A stretch of DNA of 64,000 nt from Marvania coccoides (Eukaryota > Chlorophyta > Trebouxiophyceae > Chlorellales > Chlorellaceae), in NCBI GenBank assembly GCA_963854735.1, contig OY978098.1, positions 2,046,001 to 2,110,000 of the forward strand, written 5' to 3'. Below, one piece after another: positions 1-12,073 of the stretch. The notes under the pieces were generated by a model that had not been told where the DNA came from, did no database searches, and saw only the letters and a list, made by a program, of their open reading frames with translations. A program made the position numbers and the translations under genes. Position 1 is the stretch's first letter, and each line of letters starts with the position of its first letter.

Positions 1-1
1 G

Positions 2-64
2 CTGGCCGGGCACCTGGGCAGCGCAGGCCTTGCCGGCCTGAGCCGCCTGGCCAGAGATAATTAA
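2..64 (+). CDS. C-terminal end of an unidentified upstream gene (partial)
   Basis: The second frame is open from the left edge to a TAA at 62-64 and would encode about 20 Leu/Gly/Ala/Arg-rich residues. The stretch is GC-rich like the exons here, and composition drops sharply to AT-rich right after the stop, as at other gene ends in this window. There is too little sequence for a family call. It could also be the edge of a minus-strand exon. Confidence 0.35.
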   Translation: MAGHLGSAGLAGLSRLARDN

Positions 65-323
65 ATTAGACGCCATTTTCTCAAGAGCACCACAGGTGAC
101 AATGACTGCGGCGCAATGAGATGGCGTGAATGTGGCGAATTAAATTTGGGAGAATGTACACCGTAACAGTGGATAAATGCGAAGATAAAAGGTCAGAGAA
201 AAAAAACTTCAGCGTTTTCGCGCTCTCCTTTTTTGGCACATCCGCAAAGCTTTGGTGGCGAAAAATGCTTTCAATTTTTTTTTATTAATGCATACAAATA
301 ATAACCGAAAGTAACGGTACGCG
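65..323. promoter_or_regulatory. Upstream region of CTR9
   Basis: AT-rich spacer between the partial left gene and CTR9, with several A/T runs just before the CTR9 ATG. No specific element was recognised. Confidence 0.3.
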
Positions 324-3300
324 ATGGTGGGAGCGGTGACGATCCCGCTTTCATCTGCAAATTTAATCGTGCAGCCTCACGAGCTGTCTGATGGCATCAT
401 CACCATTTTGAGACACGAGCGGGTGGAGCACGGAGTGTGGATGGAGTGCGCACGCGCCCTCCTGGCCCAGGGCCGCGTGGATGTTTACGAAAAGCTGCTT
501 AAAACTTTGATCGAGGAGGTCGAGCGGCTGGACAGCGCCAAGTTCATCCACGTGCAAGCCTTGTGTAGCCAAGCGGACCTGTACCTGCAGCAGGCGCAGC
601 TGGCGGACGACGCCGACCGCAAGCGTGCTCTCGTCGCCGCCGCCTCCACTCTCTACTTCAAAGCTGAGAAGGTGGACCGGTTCGAGATGCTGCCGCACCT
701 GGGGCTGGGCGAACTTGCTCTGATCGGGGTAAGCAACAGCGCAAAGCACCACCAGGGCTTCTTTTTCTCTCGTACTTTCACGTTTTCCTCCTTTACTTTG
801 TTTTTAAACCATTTCAACCCTACCGGAATTTTTTTTTTTACTTTCTGCTATACATTGCACTTCTGCAGGACACTTTTGACGTCGCCCGCAAGTCGTTCGA
901 GGCCGCCTGCCGGCTGCGCTGCAACGGCAAACGCAACGTCGCCGGCACGCTCGCTCTGGCGCGCCTGGCCTTCCTCCAAGGCTCCTACGTTGACGCACTG
1001 CGGTTCTACCGCGACGCCCTGCGCAGCTGTCCCCAGGGCCCAGCAGAGCTGCGGCTGGGCATCGCCGTGTGTCAGTTCCGCCTCGGCGAGATCAACAAGG
1101 CTGAAGCGGCGTTCAAACGGGTGCTGGAGCTGGACCCGGGGGCCACGCAGGCGCTGCTGGGGCTGGCGGTGATCGCGCTGGTCGGCGGCGCGGGCGCAGA
1201 CGCGGGTGCCATCCAAACGGGGTCCCGTCTGCTGGCGCAGGCCTTCCGCCAGGACCCTCACAACCCGCACACCCTGGTGCTGCTGGCGCACTTCAGCCTG
1301 CAGCAGGGGCTGGCGGTCCAGGCCATGCGGCTGGCGAAAGCAGCCTTAGATCGAGCAGGAGCCGACGAAAAGGCGCTGCGGGCAGAGGCAACCTGCCTGC
1401 TGGGCAGGGCGCACCACTCGGAGGGGGACCTGGGCAGCGCGGTGAGGTGCTACCAGGAGTGTTTGACGCTGGACCCCAAGCAGCCCACGGCTCGTTTGGC
1501 GCTGGCCCAGATGACGGTGATGAAAGGGGAGCTGAAGGGCGCTGCAGACGCGCTGGAAAGGGTGCTGGAGGAGCGGCCGGCATGGATGGACGCGCTGCGC
1601 GTGCTGGGGCCTATCTGCCCGCGCCAGGCGGGCGCTGCCGCTGCCGCTCGGCACTTCAAGGAGGCGGCACTGAAAGATCCCCAAACGCCGGCGCTGTGGG
1701 AGATGCTGGGGGACGTGTTGGCTGCCACAGACCCTCCCGCGGCGCTGTCCGCCTACACCACCGCCATCGAGCTGCACCGCAAGGCTGCAGTGGCGGAACC
1801 GGTGGCGGGCGAAAACGGTGGCGCCAAGCCCCCGGCTGGCGCCCCCGCCCGGCTGCTGAACAACGCGGCGGTGCTGCAGCTGCGCGCTGGCAACGCGGCA
1901 GCGGCGTCTCAGCTGGTAGCGGAGGCGATTGCTTCCGCGGTGGCTGGTGGGCTGTCAGAACTGGGCCCTGAAGCACAGGTGACGCTGGGGTACAACGCAG
2001 CGCGCGTGCGGGAGGCCACCGGTGACCTTAAAGCCGCTGAAGCGGAGTACAAAGCCCTGCTTGGCCAGTTCCCGCAATACTCAGACTGCCACCTCCGCCT
2101 GGCGTGCATTGCCAAGGCCAGGGGGGACGTGCGGGAGGCGGAGGACTCGGCGCAGCGCGCCGCGGAGGTGTCGGGCCGGTCCGCGGACGCGCTGGCGCTG
2201 CTGGCGGGGCTGCATTTGGAGCGGCGAGACATCGCCGCCGCCAAGCGTTGCCTGGAGGAGCTGCACTCCACGTTGGGGTCTATGGGGCAGGAGACGTACG
2301 CCCGCGTGGCTCTGGCCAACGTGCACCTGTACTCCATCACAGGCGATCTATCCAAACTGGAAGTTCGCGCCAAAGCGGAGTCGCAGCTGTCACACGCGCT
2401 GGGGCTCTACCGCCGCGTCCTGGAGCGAGACCCCTCCAACATCTTCGCCGCCAACGGCATCGGCTGCGTGCTGGCGGAGTCTGGGCGGCTGGAGGAGGCC
2501 AAGGAGGTGTTTTTGCGGGTGCAGGAGGCGGCGGCGGGCACCGACGGCTTCTTCAGGCTGCCCAACGTGTGGGTGAACCTGGCCAACGTCTACATGGGAC
2601 TGCAGCAGTACGGCGCCGCAGAGCAGACCTACATCAACGCAATGCGGCGGTTCCCTGAGGCGAGAGACGACCCGCGGGTGCAGCTGTACCTCGCCATGGC
2701 GCAGTACGACGGAAACAGGCGGGGCGCAGCGCTGCGCACGCTGTGCCGCACCTTGCACCTGGCCCCGCGCGACCCGCGGATCCGTTTCAACATCGCGTAC
2801 ACCCTGCAGCAGCACGCCACGGATGTCATCGGGCGCACTGACTGGCCCGCAGCAGATTCCATGGTGAAGGTGACGGCGCTGACCACCGCGATAGCACACC
2901 TGAACTCTGCGCACCGCATCTTCAAGGGGCTGCAGTCTGCGGGGGCGGAGGCGTCTGGCATGGCGCAGCGCAGCCTGGAGGAGCACATCACGTTTGTGGA
3001 GGCCAAGTTCAACGCCGCGAATGCGCTGGCAGCGCAGGCGCAGGCGGACGCCAAGGCGGCAGCGGAGCGGCGGGAGATGCACCGGAAGAAGCTGGAGAGC
3101 GAGGCGGCGGCGAAGCAGGCCGAGGAGCGGCTCAAGGCGGCTCAGGAGGCGGCGGCCGCCAAAGCCAGGGACGCCGTGGCGCAAGAGAAGACGGAGCAGC
3201 TGGTGCGGCTGAAGGCGGAGTGGAAGCAGGGCGACAAGCTGGCCAAGGCTGCCGCTGCAGGGGACGCCAGCGCTGTGGGCAAAGGGCGGCAAAGCGGCGA

Positions 3301-3772
3301 CGGCCCCAAGCAACAGCAGCAGCAGCAGGTTGACGCCGTTGATGCTTTCTTTGGGGACATGGACGAGGAGGACGACGACGATTACGTGCCTGGGCAGGAT
3401 GACTCGGCCGGCGGCCCTCCGCCTGGTGCGGAAGGGGGCGCTGCAGCGGAGGGCGACAGCGCTTTTGCAGCGGCAGGGCTGGTCACCTCTGACGACGAGA
3501 TTGAGTTTGATTTTGCAAAGGCGGCGGACGAGGAGGAAGCCGAAGAGAAGGCGTCCACGGCAAAGAAGGCGGCGCCTGCCTCTGGCGGGCGGTTGAAGAA
3601 AAAGAAAAAGAAGCGGGCAAGGGAGTCTGGCGGTGGCGGCAATACCAAGGAGGGGGAGCAGGTGAAGCGGGCGCGGGCTGCTACGGTGCTGGAGGACTCG
3701 GAGGAGGAAGGGGAAGCAGCAGGGCAGGGCCCCTCTGCAGCTGACAAGGCCGTCTTAGGCGACAGCGAATGA
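324..3772 (+). CDS. CTR9: RNA polymerase-associated protein CTR9 (Paf1 complex)
   Basis: Two exons, 324-728 and 869-3772, give 1102 aa; the intron is GTAAGC...TGCAG. CTR9 is the TPR scaffold of the nuclear Paf1 complex, which travels with RNA polymerase II and promotes histone H2B ubiquitylation and H3K4 methylation. Most of the protein is tandem TPR helices with repeated A-x-Y/F...LDP-P spacing. It then passes into an Ala/Lys/Glu-rich coiled coil. The last 200 or so residues hold a six-Gln run, acidic stretches and Lys/Arg-rich patches, as in other CTR9 tails. Length is close to the animal and plant proteins (about 1100-1170 aa). The N-terminus begins at the family position (IPL...DL-like segment), so ATG 324 is preferred. 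A TGTAA motif lies 57 nt past the stop. Confidence 0.93.
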
Positions 3773-3901
3773 GAAGTTGCTATGGTTTAAAAGTCTGTAG
3801 TCCCTCATGTATTCAAATATTTAAGTACTGTAACTGCGTGCAACGTAGTCTAGCTTTTCTTCAAGTATTCTTGGCCCAGTTCCTTTTGAAAATTTGGAGA
3901 G

Positions 3902-4468
3902 ATGGCCGGAGAAAAGATTCAGCCTCTGCTTGGCAGACAGGACAAACTGAGCGCAGATGACCGAAAAAGGAGGCTGATTGGAAGAATAGAGGCTGTGATC
4001 GGAATGTGCGTCGTCTCGATGAGCAATTGCTAGGGCAAATCGACAACAGATCATTTCAATTGTTTTACTCAGCACTTTTCTTCATCTGTGCAGTGCGCTG
4101 GTGTGTTGGCTGTTCTGGTTCGCTCTCCATTACGTACATGTAAGGAAAATTCGTTTCCCAGGATGCTAACTTAGTATTCAAGAACTCGTCGACAACGCCG
4201 ACGCCTCCGCTCACTTGCTTCTCTTTGTCACTCTCCCCTCATGCAGGACCACATCCACAGGGGCCAGCACGGGCTGATAGCCTCGTATCCCTTCATGGGG
4301 GTCATCTCCATTGTCTCGATGTGCCCTTTCATTATGTTTTTGTCGTTTCCCGGCGATTTCAGCCCTCGGCTGCACCCCTTGCACCCTGCTGATTACGTCT
4401 TTCTCTTGCGCCGCCTGAGCGGAGCAGCCAAAACAGGAAACATGAAGATTACTTCCAAGGAATTCTGA
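3902..4468 (+). CDS. Small two-TM membrane protein, unknown function
   Basis: Exons 3902-4005, 4094-4139 and 4247-4468 splice in frame (GT-AG) to a 123-aa protein. A charged N-terminus (about 35 residues, GRQDKLSADDRKRR) is followed by a hydrophobic Trp/Phe-rich helix (IALVCWLFWFALHYV), a short His-rich loop (HDHIHRGQHG) and a second hydrophobic helix (around residues 63-83). A basic C-terminus ends in KITSKEF. I do not recognise the family. The ATG lies 130 bp past the CTR9 stop on the same strand, so it could be read as CTR9 3' UTR, but three in-frame exons with consensus splice sites and continuous hydrophobic segments support a gene. Confidence 0.6.
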
Positions 4469-4799
4469 CGTGTGTAAATGCTCAAGGTCTTGAGAGCAGA
4501 AGCCCCCCTTCAAGAGTGGATTCCAACGGGTTTGCCGCCCAAAGAAAGAATCCATTACCTCCTCCTCACTCATCATTGAAAAAATTCCTTACAAACAAAA
4601 CAAAAATGCGCTATTAAGATAACAACAGATTTATTTCCCATAGTTTCACGCATTGCGCTGGAGGGCTACTGAGATGCCCTTCAAAATGAATGCATTCCTC
4701 GTGTCTACATGGTTATAAAAAATTTCACTGCAGGTTTTTTTGTATCTTATCATTCATGCATGGTATACCCTTGTCTCCACCCACCACCGTTGTATCAAT
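4469..4799. other. Convergent 3' intergenic region
   Basis: AT-rich spacer between the tail of the small membrane protein and the end of the phosphorylase gene. A TTACA (TGTAA on the minus strand) near 4588 could serve the phosphorylase transcript. Nothing else was seen. Confidence 0.4.
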
Positions 4800-5848
4800 T
4801 TACTGCGGGCAAGGCTTGACGTTCCAGATCTCGTTGGCGTACTGCGCGATGGTGCGGTCGCTGGAGAAGAAGCCGTTGGAGGCGGTGTAGATGATGGAGC
4901 GGCGGGTCCACTCCTCCTGGTCCGCGTACAGCGCATCCACCTCGTCCTGCGCGTCCATGTACCCCGCAAAGTCGTTGGCCAGCAGGAACCAGTCATTGCC
5001 CTTGGTCATGTCGTTCACGCTGTCCACCAGGTCGGCGAAGTAGTCGCCGTCCCCAAACACACCGTCCTTGACCATCTTCAGCGCCGCAGTCCAGCGGGGG
5101 TCGTAGTCCTTGAAGTCCTTGCGCTCGGCGCGCAGGCGGGTGATGTCGCCGGCGTCCACGCCAAACACAAACAGGTTCTCCACGCCGGTGTTGTCGGCGA
5201 TCTCAATGTTGGCGCCGTCCATGGTGCCGATGATGAGCGAGCCGTTGAGCGCGAACTTCATGTTGGAGGTGCCAGACGCCTCAGTACCCGCGGTGGAGAT
5301 GTGCTGGGACAGCTCGGCGGCGGGGATGATGATCTCAGCCTCGGACACATTGTAGTTGGGCAGGAACACCACCTTGAGGAGGTCTCCGACCTCGGGGTCG
5401 TTGTTCACGGTCTTCGAGATGGCGTTCACCAGGGCGACGATCTTCTTGGCCATGTAGTACGCGGAGGCGGCCTTGCCGCCCATCATGGCCACGCGGGGCA
5501 CCATTTTGGCGCGCTCCTCGGGGGAGGCGGCCTTGATGGTGGCGTACCGGTGGATGAGGGAGATGGCGTTCATGAACTGGCGCTTGTACTCGTGAATGCG
5601 CTTCACCTGGATGTCGTACATGGAGTGGGTGGGGATGTCGTAGCCAGTCAGCTCCTTGACGCGGGCGGCCAGCTTCTCCTTGCGGATCAGCTTCACCGCG
5701 CGCCACTTGGCCCGGAAGGCGGCGTCCTCGGCCAGCGGCTTGAGCCCCGCCAGCAGGGTGGCGTCCTTGACCCAGGCGTCAGTGCCCAGCGCCTCGGTGA
5801 TGAGCGCGCTCAGCTCGGGGTTGCAGTACGCCAGCCAGCGGCGCAGGG

Positions 5849-5879
<31 letters not shown>

Positions 5880-7751
5880 GGGGAACACCTCGACAAACTG
5901 GGGGAAGATGTCGGTCTTGATGATCTCGGAGTGGATGGCGGCAACGCCGTTGACGGCAAAGGAGCCCACCACGGCCAGGTAGGCCATGTTGACGAGCCTG
6001 GAGAGGGGGAGAGAGATGATTCGCACAGAGAATGACGTCAGGTTTACTATCGACTAGGAAAATAATAGTAATGCAAACAAAACTCGTTTAAAAAGACGTC
6101 TAAACTATAACTAACATCTCTCCCTTGGTCCACTGATTCTCCTGCACAATGGAGTACTCCTTGAGCGCCTCAGCCACGGGGTCCACCTTCTCCTCCTTCT
6201 TATCGTCCTTTTCCTCCTCCGCCTTCTCCGCCTTGGCCTCCGCCTTGGCCGCAGCAGCCGCCTTGGCCGCCGCCGCCACCTTGGCCTCGACCGCCGGCTT
6301 CATGGAGGCCAGCCACTTGGCGTTGATGGTCTCGATGAGCTGCATGTGGCGGGGCAGCAGCTTGGCCAGCACGCGCACCGGCCACTTCTCCAGCGCCTCG
6401 GGCATGACGGTGTGGTTAGTGTAGGCCACGCACTTGGTGGTGATGCCCCAAGCCCGGTCATAGTCTAGGCCGTGCTCGTCAATCAGCAGCCGCATGAGCT
6501 CGGCCACCGCGATGGTGGGGTGGGTGTCGTTCATCTGGAAGCACGCCTTCTCGGGCAGGCCGTCCAGATCCGAGTGCTTGGCCAGGTAGCGCGCGATGGT
6601 GTCCTGCAGCGACGCCGACACGAAGAAGAACTGCTGCTTCAGGCGCAGCTCCTTGCCCTCCTCGGTGGCGTCGTTGGGGTACAGCACCGCGGTGATCTCG
6701 TCGGCGCGGCGGCGGTCGGCGATGGCCCCCTGGTAGTCGCCGCGGTTGAAGGCGTCCAGGTCAAACTCAGACACCGCCACGGCGTCCCACAGGCGCAGGT
6801 TGGAGGTGGTCTTGGTGTGGTACCCAGGGACGGGAACGTCGTACGCCTCAGCGAGCACCCCCTCGGAGGGAGCCCACTTGCCGTCCGCGCCGATGGACCC
6901 GTAGAAGCCCACTGGGAAACGGCACTCGGGGCGGTGGATCTCCCACGGGTTGCCGTCGGGGGCGATCCAGTAGTCGGGGAGCTCCTTCTGGCGGCCGTTG
7001 GGCTCGATGGCCTGCTTGAACATGCCGTAGCGGTAGCGGATGCCGTACCCCCACCCGGGCAAGTCCAGAGAGGCGATGGAGTCCAGGAAACACGCAGCCA
7101 GGCGGCCCAGACCGCCGTTGCCCAGGGCGGCGTCCAGCTCCGCCTCCTGCACGGTCTCCAACTCCGCGCCGAGGTCCTTCAAGGCGGCACCGTAGGCCCC
7201 CTCAACGCCGAGGTTGTGCACGGCGTTGGTGAGGGTGCGGCCCATCAGGAACTCCGCGCTGAGGTAGTACACGAACTTGGGGTCTTTCTCCCTGCAGAAA
7301 AAATGGAGGAAACCGCGCAATTGGGGGGTCAGATGCATGCACCTAAAAAAAAAAAATGGCAAGGTTGCGGCGGCTGGTGTTTTGGAGGCACCCAAAAATG
7401 GCCAAACCCCAAGCTGACTTACTCCCAGTGGGCATGGGTCTTCTCAAAGGTGTCCACCAGGCGGTTGTGCACGCTCCAGGCGGTTGACTTGTAGAGGGCC
7501 TCCTTGTCTTCAGGGGTGCCCACCAGGCGGTAATGCAGGTACTGCTTCACCTCGTCCTCGACCGCTACAGGGCTCACGGGGGCGGCGCTGCCGTTGGTGG
7601 ACTGGGGGCGGTTCATCTCAAGGACTGAGCGCACGGGGAGGCCGCGGCGAGGGGTTGACCTGACCCTAGATGAGGTGGGCAGGAGCTTGACACCCACCCC
7701 GGCGAAAGAGCTGCCGGCCAGGGGAGAAGCTCCCCGGAAACTTGAAACCAT
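4800..7751 (-). CDS. Alpha-glucan (starch) phosphorylase, plastid-type
   Basis: Minus-strand exons 7751-7423, 7291-6116 and 5997-4800 give 900 aa. The enzyme is a GT35 pyridoxal-phosphate phosphorylase that reversibly releases glucose-1-phosphate from alpha-1,4-glucan ends. Family blocks seen include LGNGGLGRLAACFLDS, WGYGIRYRYGMFKQ, VNDTHPT-like MNDTHPTIAV, AVNGVAAIHSEI and the PLP-lysine block EASGTSNMKFALNG. The N-terminus (MVSSFRGASPLAG..., rich in Ser/Arg and nearly free of acidic residues) looks like a chloroplast transit peptide; ATG 7751 is the first in-frame Met after an upstream TTG. An Ala/Lys/Glu-rich insert of about 55 residues, rich in KAEAKAEKAEEEKDDKKEE, sits where plant plastid isoforms carry their L78 insertion. 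The second intron falls just after it. Confidence 0.93.
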
Positions 7752-8168
7752 ATCAGTACTGGCCGCTGTTGTGGGTGAAGACAGACAAGCACACACCAAG
7801 CTGTCACCCGTTGATTGAAGATGGAGAAAACTTCTAGACGTTTAAGACCCCACCCAAGCCACAGACGATCTTGAGTGCTTGATAATATAAGCAACAACAA
7901 AGGAGTGCACTCGATCAGTGGCACCAGCAGCGTTTCTGGCATGCATCAGCAAATTTCTTCGTTCTAATTCTCATGAGGCGCCAGACAGACCGTTGTAACG
8001 GGCGGCCTGGGGAACTCATTCCGCTCGTTTCAACAATTTTTATATTCAATTTTGAGTGTAGTCTTGAAATCTCAAGCCCCGAGCAAAATCATTTTTTTTT
8101 TAAATCTCAACGCATTTTTTTTTAATCGATTTTCAGCAAGCTCCGAAAGAGGGAACGCACCATCGCCC
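7752..8168. promoter_or_regulatory. Divergent promoter, phosphorylase / MAP1
   Basis: A 417-bp spacer separates the two start codons. On the MAP1 side it holds two long T runs (about 8092-8101 and 8116-8123) ending in a polypyrimidine-CAG at 8134-8136, which could be a 5' UTR intron acceptor for MAP1. Confidence 0.4.
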
Positions 8169-9715
8169 ATGACGAAAAGTGATGCGTTGTCGGGCCTTGC
8201 ATGCGCCCGATGTCAGAAGCCTGCCCAGCTGCAGTGCCCCCGCTGCCTTGAGCTGGAGCTGGAGGCGGAGTTCTCTGCCTTTTGCTCCCAGGAGTGCTTC
8301 AAGGAGGGGTGGGGGGAGCACAAGAAGATGCACAAGCCCAGCATCGACAGCTGGCACTACTGCATTCGCAGGGGGCAGGGCCGGGCCCTCAAAATGCCCC
8401 CTTTCAAGTGGACGGGGGAGCTGCGGCCGCACAGGATAGGGCCCTACCGACCTGTAAGAACCATTTTATTTGTTGTTAGACGCATTAAAGAAAAAGTGTG
8501 CTGCGTGTCCAGCATGAGACTCATCCTTGCTTTCCTTTTTCTCCTCTCCTCTTTTAGATTCCCGACGAAATTCCAAAGCCAGACTATTTCTACCAGAACG
8601 GCAAACCCACATCAGAAATCGAGAGCAGACAGCAGGCAGTCGGTGAGCGAAAACAAAATTCGTTTTTATAATGTAAATCCAATGCAATTCCTCTTCAACG
8701 GCTTTCGATTCACAAATTAAATTCATTAACAGTCAAAGCGCGGACCCCAGAGGAGATTGCTGGCATCCGGGAGGCCTGCCGCATCGGGCGCGTCGTCCTG
8801 GACGCCGCTGCCGCGGCCATTCGCCCCGGCATCACGACCGATGAGGTGGACGCCATCGTTCACGACACCACTCTGGCCCACGGCGCCTACCCCTCCCCCT
8901 ACAACTACTTCAACTACCCCAAGTCAGTGTGCACCTCCATCAACGAGGTCATCTGCCACGGCATCCCCGACCGCCGCCCGCTGCGTGAGGGCGACATCGT
9001 CAACGTTGATGTGTCGGTGTTCCACAACGGCTGGCACGGCGACCTCAACGAGACGTTCGCGGTGGGGGAGGTGGACGAAGAGTCGAAGAAACTGGTGAAG
9101 ACCACCTACGAGTGCATGGAGCTGGCCATTGCCGCGTGCAAGCCGGGCACACGCTATCGGGACCTGGGCGACATTATTTCACGGCACGCCCACAAGGCGG
9201 GGCTGTCCGTGGTGAAGGCCTACTGCGGACACGGCATTGGAGACCTGTTCCACTGCGCCCCCAACGTGCCGCACTACGCGCACAACAAGGCAAAGGGCAT
9301 TATGAAGGTGAGAGAGGAGGGGCGGTGGTTATTTATTAGTGGAATTTATTTTCCTTCGTCAACCATTGCATGCAAAATTAAGTGCAGTTGTCTTATTGGA
9401 CATGTATTCAGCTAGCTTTGGACATGCACGGATGCTTGTTTTCTATTTCGTTTTCCCTCACTTCTATTTGCTCACTGGTGTTCCCCCCGATGCATGTTTG
9501 CTGTTTAGGTTGGCGAGGTGTTCACCATCGAGCCGATGATCAACCAGGGCAGCCACCGGGACAAGATGTGGCCAGACGGGTGGACAGCGGTCACAGAGGA
9601 TGGCAAGCGGTCTGCGCAGTTTGAGCACCAGCTGGTGATCACCGAGACGGGGTGTGAGGTGTTGACGGCGAGGTTGTCCACCTCGCCACCGCTGTTCCCC
9701 TGGGAGAAGGAGTGA
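8169..9715 (+). CDS. MAP1A: Methionine aminopeptidase 1 with N-terminal zinc finger
   Basis: Exons 8169-8453, 8558-8642, 8733-9307 and 9509-9715 give 383 aa. The enzyme removes initiator Met from nascent cytosolic proteins at the ribosome. Residues 10-60 form the type-1 MAP zinc finger (CARC, CPRC, FCSQEC, then HKKMH: a C6H2 MYND-like set). The peptidase domain follows, with metal ligands in [24 protein letters not shown] and FTIEPM, and the last Glu in [11 protein letters not shown]. Size and order match eukaryotic MetAP1A, not the organellar forms that lack the finger. An in-frame upstream extension exists but is low-complexity Phe/Asn from T runs, so ATG 8169 is chosen. TGTAA lies 81 nt past the stop. 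Confidence 0.95.
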
Positions 9716-10279
9716 AACTTTAAAAGGCGGAGCATGGTAACGTCACAATGGAGAGCTATGGAGGTATTATATTCCCATAAATAATTAGTATCCAGTGTAA
9801 ACGTATGGAGTCGCCAGGAAAAGAGAAGAAGGGCAAGGCGGTGGTAGAAAATAGACAGGGAGCACTGTCTGACTATTATTTTGGAGGAAAGCGTCAGCGA
9901 GATCAGATTAGATTGTTCCATGGCTGTATTTCCCCTTCCCCGCTGCGTCTAGCCCACTTTTCTTAGCCCTCAGCCCTCACCAGCCTGCGCAGCTCTCGTT
10001 CTCAACGGCGTAAAAAAGTTTTTATCAAAAAAAAAATTATCTCACAGTGATGGGGAATCATAGTTTAAAAAGGATCTCAGCAGTCTTCTACAGGGAAGTA
10101 AACATGCATTTCTCAGACGCCCAGGAGTGGAGGGAGCAGGAAGGGGGGCCTTCATATCTCAACCCCCCCGGCCCTGCTGCCCCTCGGTTCTCTTTCATCA
10201 AAAGCGCCACCACACATCGCACACATATAAACGTATTATTTCAAACAAGCTCGCTCGTCCGCTCGCTTGCGCGGGCCTT
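9716..10279. other. Convergent 3' region, MAP1 / PsaE
   Basis: 564 bp holding both 3' UTRs. TGTAA at 9796-9800 is the likely MAP1 poly(A) signal. No coding signal was seen. Confidence 0.4.
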
Positions 10280-11005
10280 CTACTTCATCTCCTCGACCTC
10301 ATCCAGGGCGTAGTTGTTGGTGGACACGCCAGCGTAGTTGACCTTGTCGAATCGCACCACCACGGGGTAACGAATGCCGCTCTGGTCCACAGACACAACC
10401 TTGCCGGTCTCGCGGAACCAGTAAGACTCGGGGCGCAGGATGCGCACCTGCAGGGGGGGAATTGGGTGGCAAAAAAACAACAACGCTTGATTATTTTATT
10501 CTCGGTCGAAAATTAAGCTTGAAGGAGGCTGAACCCGAACAAGGAAGCATAGTAGCGCACGCCTGGCCTTCTTAAAGGCACAATTCAGCCCTTAGGCCGC
10601 GAAATTGCTGGGCGAATTGCGAATTGCTCTGGGGCGGCTGCCGTGTCCCGCCAAAAAGCGCCAAAAAGCGTACCTGAGATCCACGCTTGGGGCCGACATC
10701 GGGCTTCTTCACCGGGGCAGCAGCAGCCTCCTCGGCACGCACCACCACGGAACCTGCGCGCCATCAAAAGAGGGGGGAAACAACGGGTCCATCAACTATT
10801 CTTCATTTCGCGGCATCTTGTCAACGGGTGTCGGTATGGGCTAAGGCTGGCGCCGCGTCCCATCGTAAGTATTAAAAGTCGCCGGCCAATCACCGCCACA
10901 GCCGCGAAACCAGCTCCATTCAAAACCAAAAAAGAATTCCAAATTAAAAAAAAAAAAAAACTCACGGCGAGGCACGCTGGCACGGATGGAGAAAGCAGCC
11001 TGCAT
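10280..11005 (-). CDS. PSAE: Photosystem I reaction center subunit IV (PsaE), precursor
   Basis: Minus-strand exons 11005-10966, 10753-10674 and 10447-10280 give 95 aa. PsaE is a stromal PSI subunit that helps dock ferredoxin and supports cyclic electron flow. The first 25-30 residues ([20 protein letters not shown]) are a typical short chloroplast transit peptide; the first exon encodes only 13 of them. The mature part holds the SH3-like PsaE fold with [17 protein letters not shown] and [21 protein letters not shown]. The processing site is probably before the [11 protein letters not shown] linker. Exon 2 carries the linker and exon 3 the whole conserved domain. It is divergently arranged with the TMEM256 gene. 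Confidence 0.96.
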
Positions 11006-11367
11006 GGTGACGATCCTGCTAAATTCTGCTGAGAGAAAATGTTCAAATGGCAGTCTTTTTTTCGCTCAATCGCAAACGCTAAAATTGCTGATTTCTTAAA
11101 GGATGTTTGTTGACCCATTCGACCCGGTGTCTAAAAAGCAAAATGGAGGTAGAGCTTAATATATTGGCAGTTTTGCATTTCAATTTGTGGATCTGCGGAA
11201 TCAGCCCCCGCTCGCCAGCAACAAGGATTTTTTAGGACATTTTATTTTGAGATCAAAAAACCAACGTATTAGCATATAGCACATTAATCGAGTCCGTCTC
11301 GCGTTTTGGAGAATCCAAACTTATGCAAACACACATACACACACTCATACGCCCATTTTTTTCATAA
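11006..11367. promoter_or_regulatory. Divergent promoter, PsaE / TMEM256
   Basis: A 362-bp AT-rich spacer between the two ATGs. No TATA-like or light-response element could be assigned with confidence. Confidence 0.35.
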
Positions 11368-11886
11368 ATGGCCTCCCAACTTTATCACACGCTGGCGGGC
11401 CTCGGTGGCGCCACCGCCGTGCTTGCTGGGGCGTACGGTGCCCACAGATTCAAGCCCAAAGACGACTACTACAATCTGGTCTTCGAGCGCGCCAACAAGT
11501 GCGTGTTTTGTTCAGGGTATTCTTTGCTTTTTATCTCTTCGTCACCCAAAACACACCCCGTTGTCTCTCTCTTCAGATACCACTTCATCCACTCCATGCT
11601 CCTGGCAGTCGCTCCCTTCACCAAGCGGCCACACCTGGTGGGCGGACTGGCGACGGCCGGCATTGTCGGGTTCTGCGGCAGCTGCTATGCGGTGGCCTTC
11701 ACTGAGGACCGCAGCGTCGGAAAACTGGCGCCGTTTGGGTAAGTAGTTGCTTCTTTATACTAATTATTGATCCGACATTTTTTTTGGATATTGCAGCCTC
11801 ACACACAAGACATTTAAGAAAAGCATCACTTGAATTTTTGCAGAGGGTTTGCCTTCATCGCTGCATGGCTGGCAATGGCATTTTGA
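11368..11886 (+). CDS. TMEM256/DUF423 family membrane protein
   Basis: Exons 11368-11498, 11577-11738 and 11844-11886 give 111 aa. This matches the small four-helix DUF423 family (bacterial YgdD, animal TMEM256), whose function is not established. Diagnostic blocks are GLGGATAVLAGAYGAHRF near the start, YHFIHSMLLA after the first intron, GIVGFCGSCYAVAF, and the closing GGFAFIAAWLAMAF helix. The last exon encodes only 13 residues, but they are the conserved final helix, which supports the model. TGTAA lies 65 nt past the stop. Confidence 0.9.
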
Positions 11887-12073
11887 ATGAATAAAAAAAA
11901 GAACGGTTTTCACAGCAAAAGAAACAAACATGAAAAATCGTTATAGCATTTGTAATTATATTTCGTGTACGCATGAACGTGTGCCAATACATTAGCTGCA
12001 TTTTTTTTCCAGTCTTTTATGTATATATTATTGTACCACTCGATCACTTGGAAAACCACGCCAACTCAGAAAA

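Noticed and set aside
4740..7494. Long plus-strand ORFs opposite the phosphorylase exons
   Set aside because: They mirror GC-rich minus-strand codons, have no family motifs, and are Val/Gly/His-rich as expected of shadow frames.
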